A DNA stretch of 64,000 bases from Symbiodinium natans (taxonomy: Eukaryota; Sar; Dinophyceae; Suessiales; Symbiodiniaceae), in NCBI GenBank assembly GCA_905221605.1, contig CAJNDS010002368.1:362501-426500 (forward strand). Direction: 5' to 3'. The notes below the pieces were generated by a model, which made no database searches, was not told where the DNA came from, and saw only the letters and a program-made list of their open reading frames with translations. Below are positions 62,939 to 64,000 of this stretch, in pieces (the stretch's first letter is position 1; the number at the start of each line of letters is the position of its first letter). Made by a program: the position numbers and the translations under genes.

Positions 62939-64000
62939 ATGTCCCAAGCCATTAAGCGTAATACAGAAGCACTACAAACATTTTATAACAACAGAAGAAA
63001 CCGCATCAACCAAGCCACCAGAACAAAAGTTCAAAATATAATTAACTTATATTCAGATCGTTAGATCGCCCAATTCACCACAGCAGACAATTTAATTAGG
63101 AAACTCACCACTGCAAAAACAGACAAAGAAAAATCTAAAGCAGAAAAAGAATACAACAAGATTTATGACAAACATAAGGATAAAGAACAATTAGGTCAGA
63201 GAATGTCACAAGCCAAAGAAGACAACAAACGAACGGGAAGAACCAACCCGAGAAAACCAAAAAATATTCAATCAATGTTCATATAAATAGGCTTAAAACA
63301 GAAGCAGACAAAGGTGTATTAAAAACGTCCTTTAGAGACAGTAGGGGTAGGGAATATGTCCCAGTATACATGAACCCTTTAACTGCTAATGCGCATACAA
63401 CGCCGTGGGTAGAAAAATTAGCGGGGAGACGCATATTCAAATATGAAAAAGCCGATTCTAAGACGTTCTATAGGCTCAAGTTGTTGTTATTGACAGATGA
63501 TAGTTTTAGAGCCGAAGTTGGTTACGCAGAAGGTTACATTGACTGTATTAAAGTTAATTATGCCGAAAGGGTAGATAACGCCGATGCTTTCAAGCCACAA
63601 GACGAAGAACTAACAAACGCAGAGAATGTCAGTATGTATCACAGATATATTCAGACACCCTTAGATCCACAGTATGAGACCTTTAAAGAAGCCATTAAAG
63701 TAGATCATTATGTTAAGAACGAGTGTTGGTTTAACACCTTGACCGATTATTACAAGGATACTCTTATGGGAGATCACAAGAGAGAGAAGAACAAACTAAC
63801 AAAAGAAGCCATCCTAAAGATCATAAATAAGACGGAAGAAGATTTTAAAACAAAAGGGGCGTCAATAACAGACATGACGAAGGTCTTTGAATATTTCAAC
63901 TTGCAAGTCAGAATATATGATGCGTTTGAGAATCTCATTTATAAGCACGAACCAACAAGGAAAAATCACAACATCCCAGCGTTATATGCTATCGTGAAGA
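62939..64000 (+). pseudogene. Large viral replication-type protein, partial, with TAG and frame break
   Basis: ATG at 62,939 begins MSQAIKRNTEALQTFYNNRR; a TAG closes it at 63,062-63,064 after 41 codons. The same frame then continues open (AQFTTADNLIRKLTTAKTDK) to about 63,290. The likely continuation is in the next frame from about 63,265 (INVHINRLKTEADKGV) and is open to the window end. This shift could be repaired by one more A in the A6 run at 63,259-63,264. Later motifs: VDHYVKNECWFNTLTDYYKD, FEYFNLQVRIYDAFENLIYK and NIPALYAIVK. From memory these resemble the N-terminal region of type B DNA polymerases or replication proteins of Polinton-like viruses; the catalytic part would be beyond the window. 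The identity is tentative. Confidence 0.5.

Larger units (their letters stand above)
59905..64000. mobile_element. Endogenous Polinton-like virus / Maverick element (left part)
   Basis: Composition changes abruptly from GC-rich telomere-like DNA to AT-rich DNA near 59,905-59,930. Genes are tightly packed and intronless. The integrase at 61,550-62,465 is of the retroviral/Polinton type, and neighbours include small zinc-binding and basic proteins plus a large rightward protein. Capsid, packaging ATPase and terminal inverted repeats are not in view, so assignment to Polinton-like virus rather than another integrase-bearing element rests on the integrase, gene style and the possible PolB. The right part lies beyond the window. 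Confidence 0.7.

Overview
The window most likely comes from the nuclear genome of a dinoflagellate, perhaps a symbiodiniacean or relative. The evidence is GC-rich, intron-dense DNA, short introns with pyrimidine-rich 3' ends, TTTAGGG-type telomeric repeats, and a long multi-exon gene whose translated pieces look like dinoflagellate multicopy proteins. Plants and green algae also use TTTAGGG, so this is an inference. No rRNA, tRNA, CRISPR array or bacterial operon was seen.

Region 1 (1-8,467) holds one plus-strand gene spread over about 15 exons. It runs from a possible first ATG at 48, through a Cys-rich exon, a long Pro/Ala/Lys-rich exon and several acidic or basic exons, to a large C-terminal half at 6,566-8,467 that is open apart from one 87-base intron. 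The C-terminal half has features I associate with eukaryotic DDE transposases, but that identity is tentative. Introns carry CT microsatellites, a 44-bp minisatellite and two foldback elements.

Region 2 (about 9,166-59,900) is 50 kb of interstitial telomere-like DNA. Dozens of short TTTAGGG or CCCTAAA arrays, in both orientations, alternate with roughly 60-200 bp islands of unrelated sequence. Many arrays are internally uniform for one variant unit (TTTTAGGG, TTTAGGGGG, TTGAGGG, TCTCGGG, TTTATAGGG, TTAATTAGGG, TTAAGGG, TTCAGGG). The islands include several dispersed foldback (MITE-like) families, exon-like scraps of coding sequence, long poly-G/C tracts, AT-rich pockets and one composite satellite element at 52.6-54.1 kb. 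I see no intact gene in this region.

Region 3 (about 59,905-64,000) changes abruptly to AT-rich DNA with compact gene packing. It reads as the left part of an endogenous Polinton-like virus or Maverick element. Four leftward genes encode a zinc-binding protein, a hypothetical protein, a DDE integrase of the Polinton/retroviral type and a small basic protein. Across a 136-base AT-rich intergenic region lies a rightward gene, possibly the N-terminal part of a viral replication protein or PolB, which runs off the window. Three of these genes carry single-base frame breaks at A-homopolymers and one also has an internal TAG, so the element looks decayed or contains homopolymer errors. Perfect AT-rich hairpins lie just 3' of two of the leftward genes.
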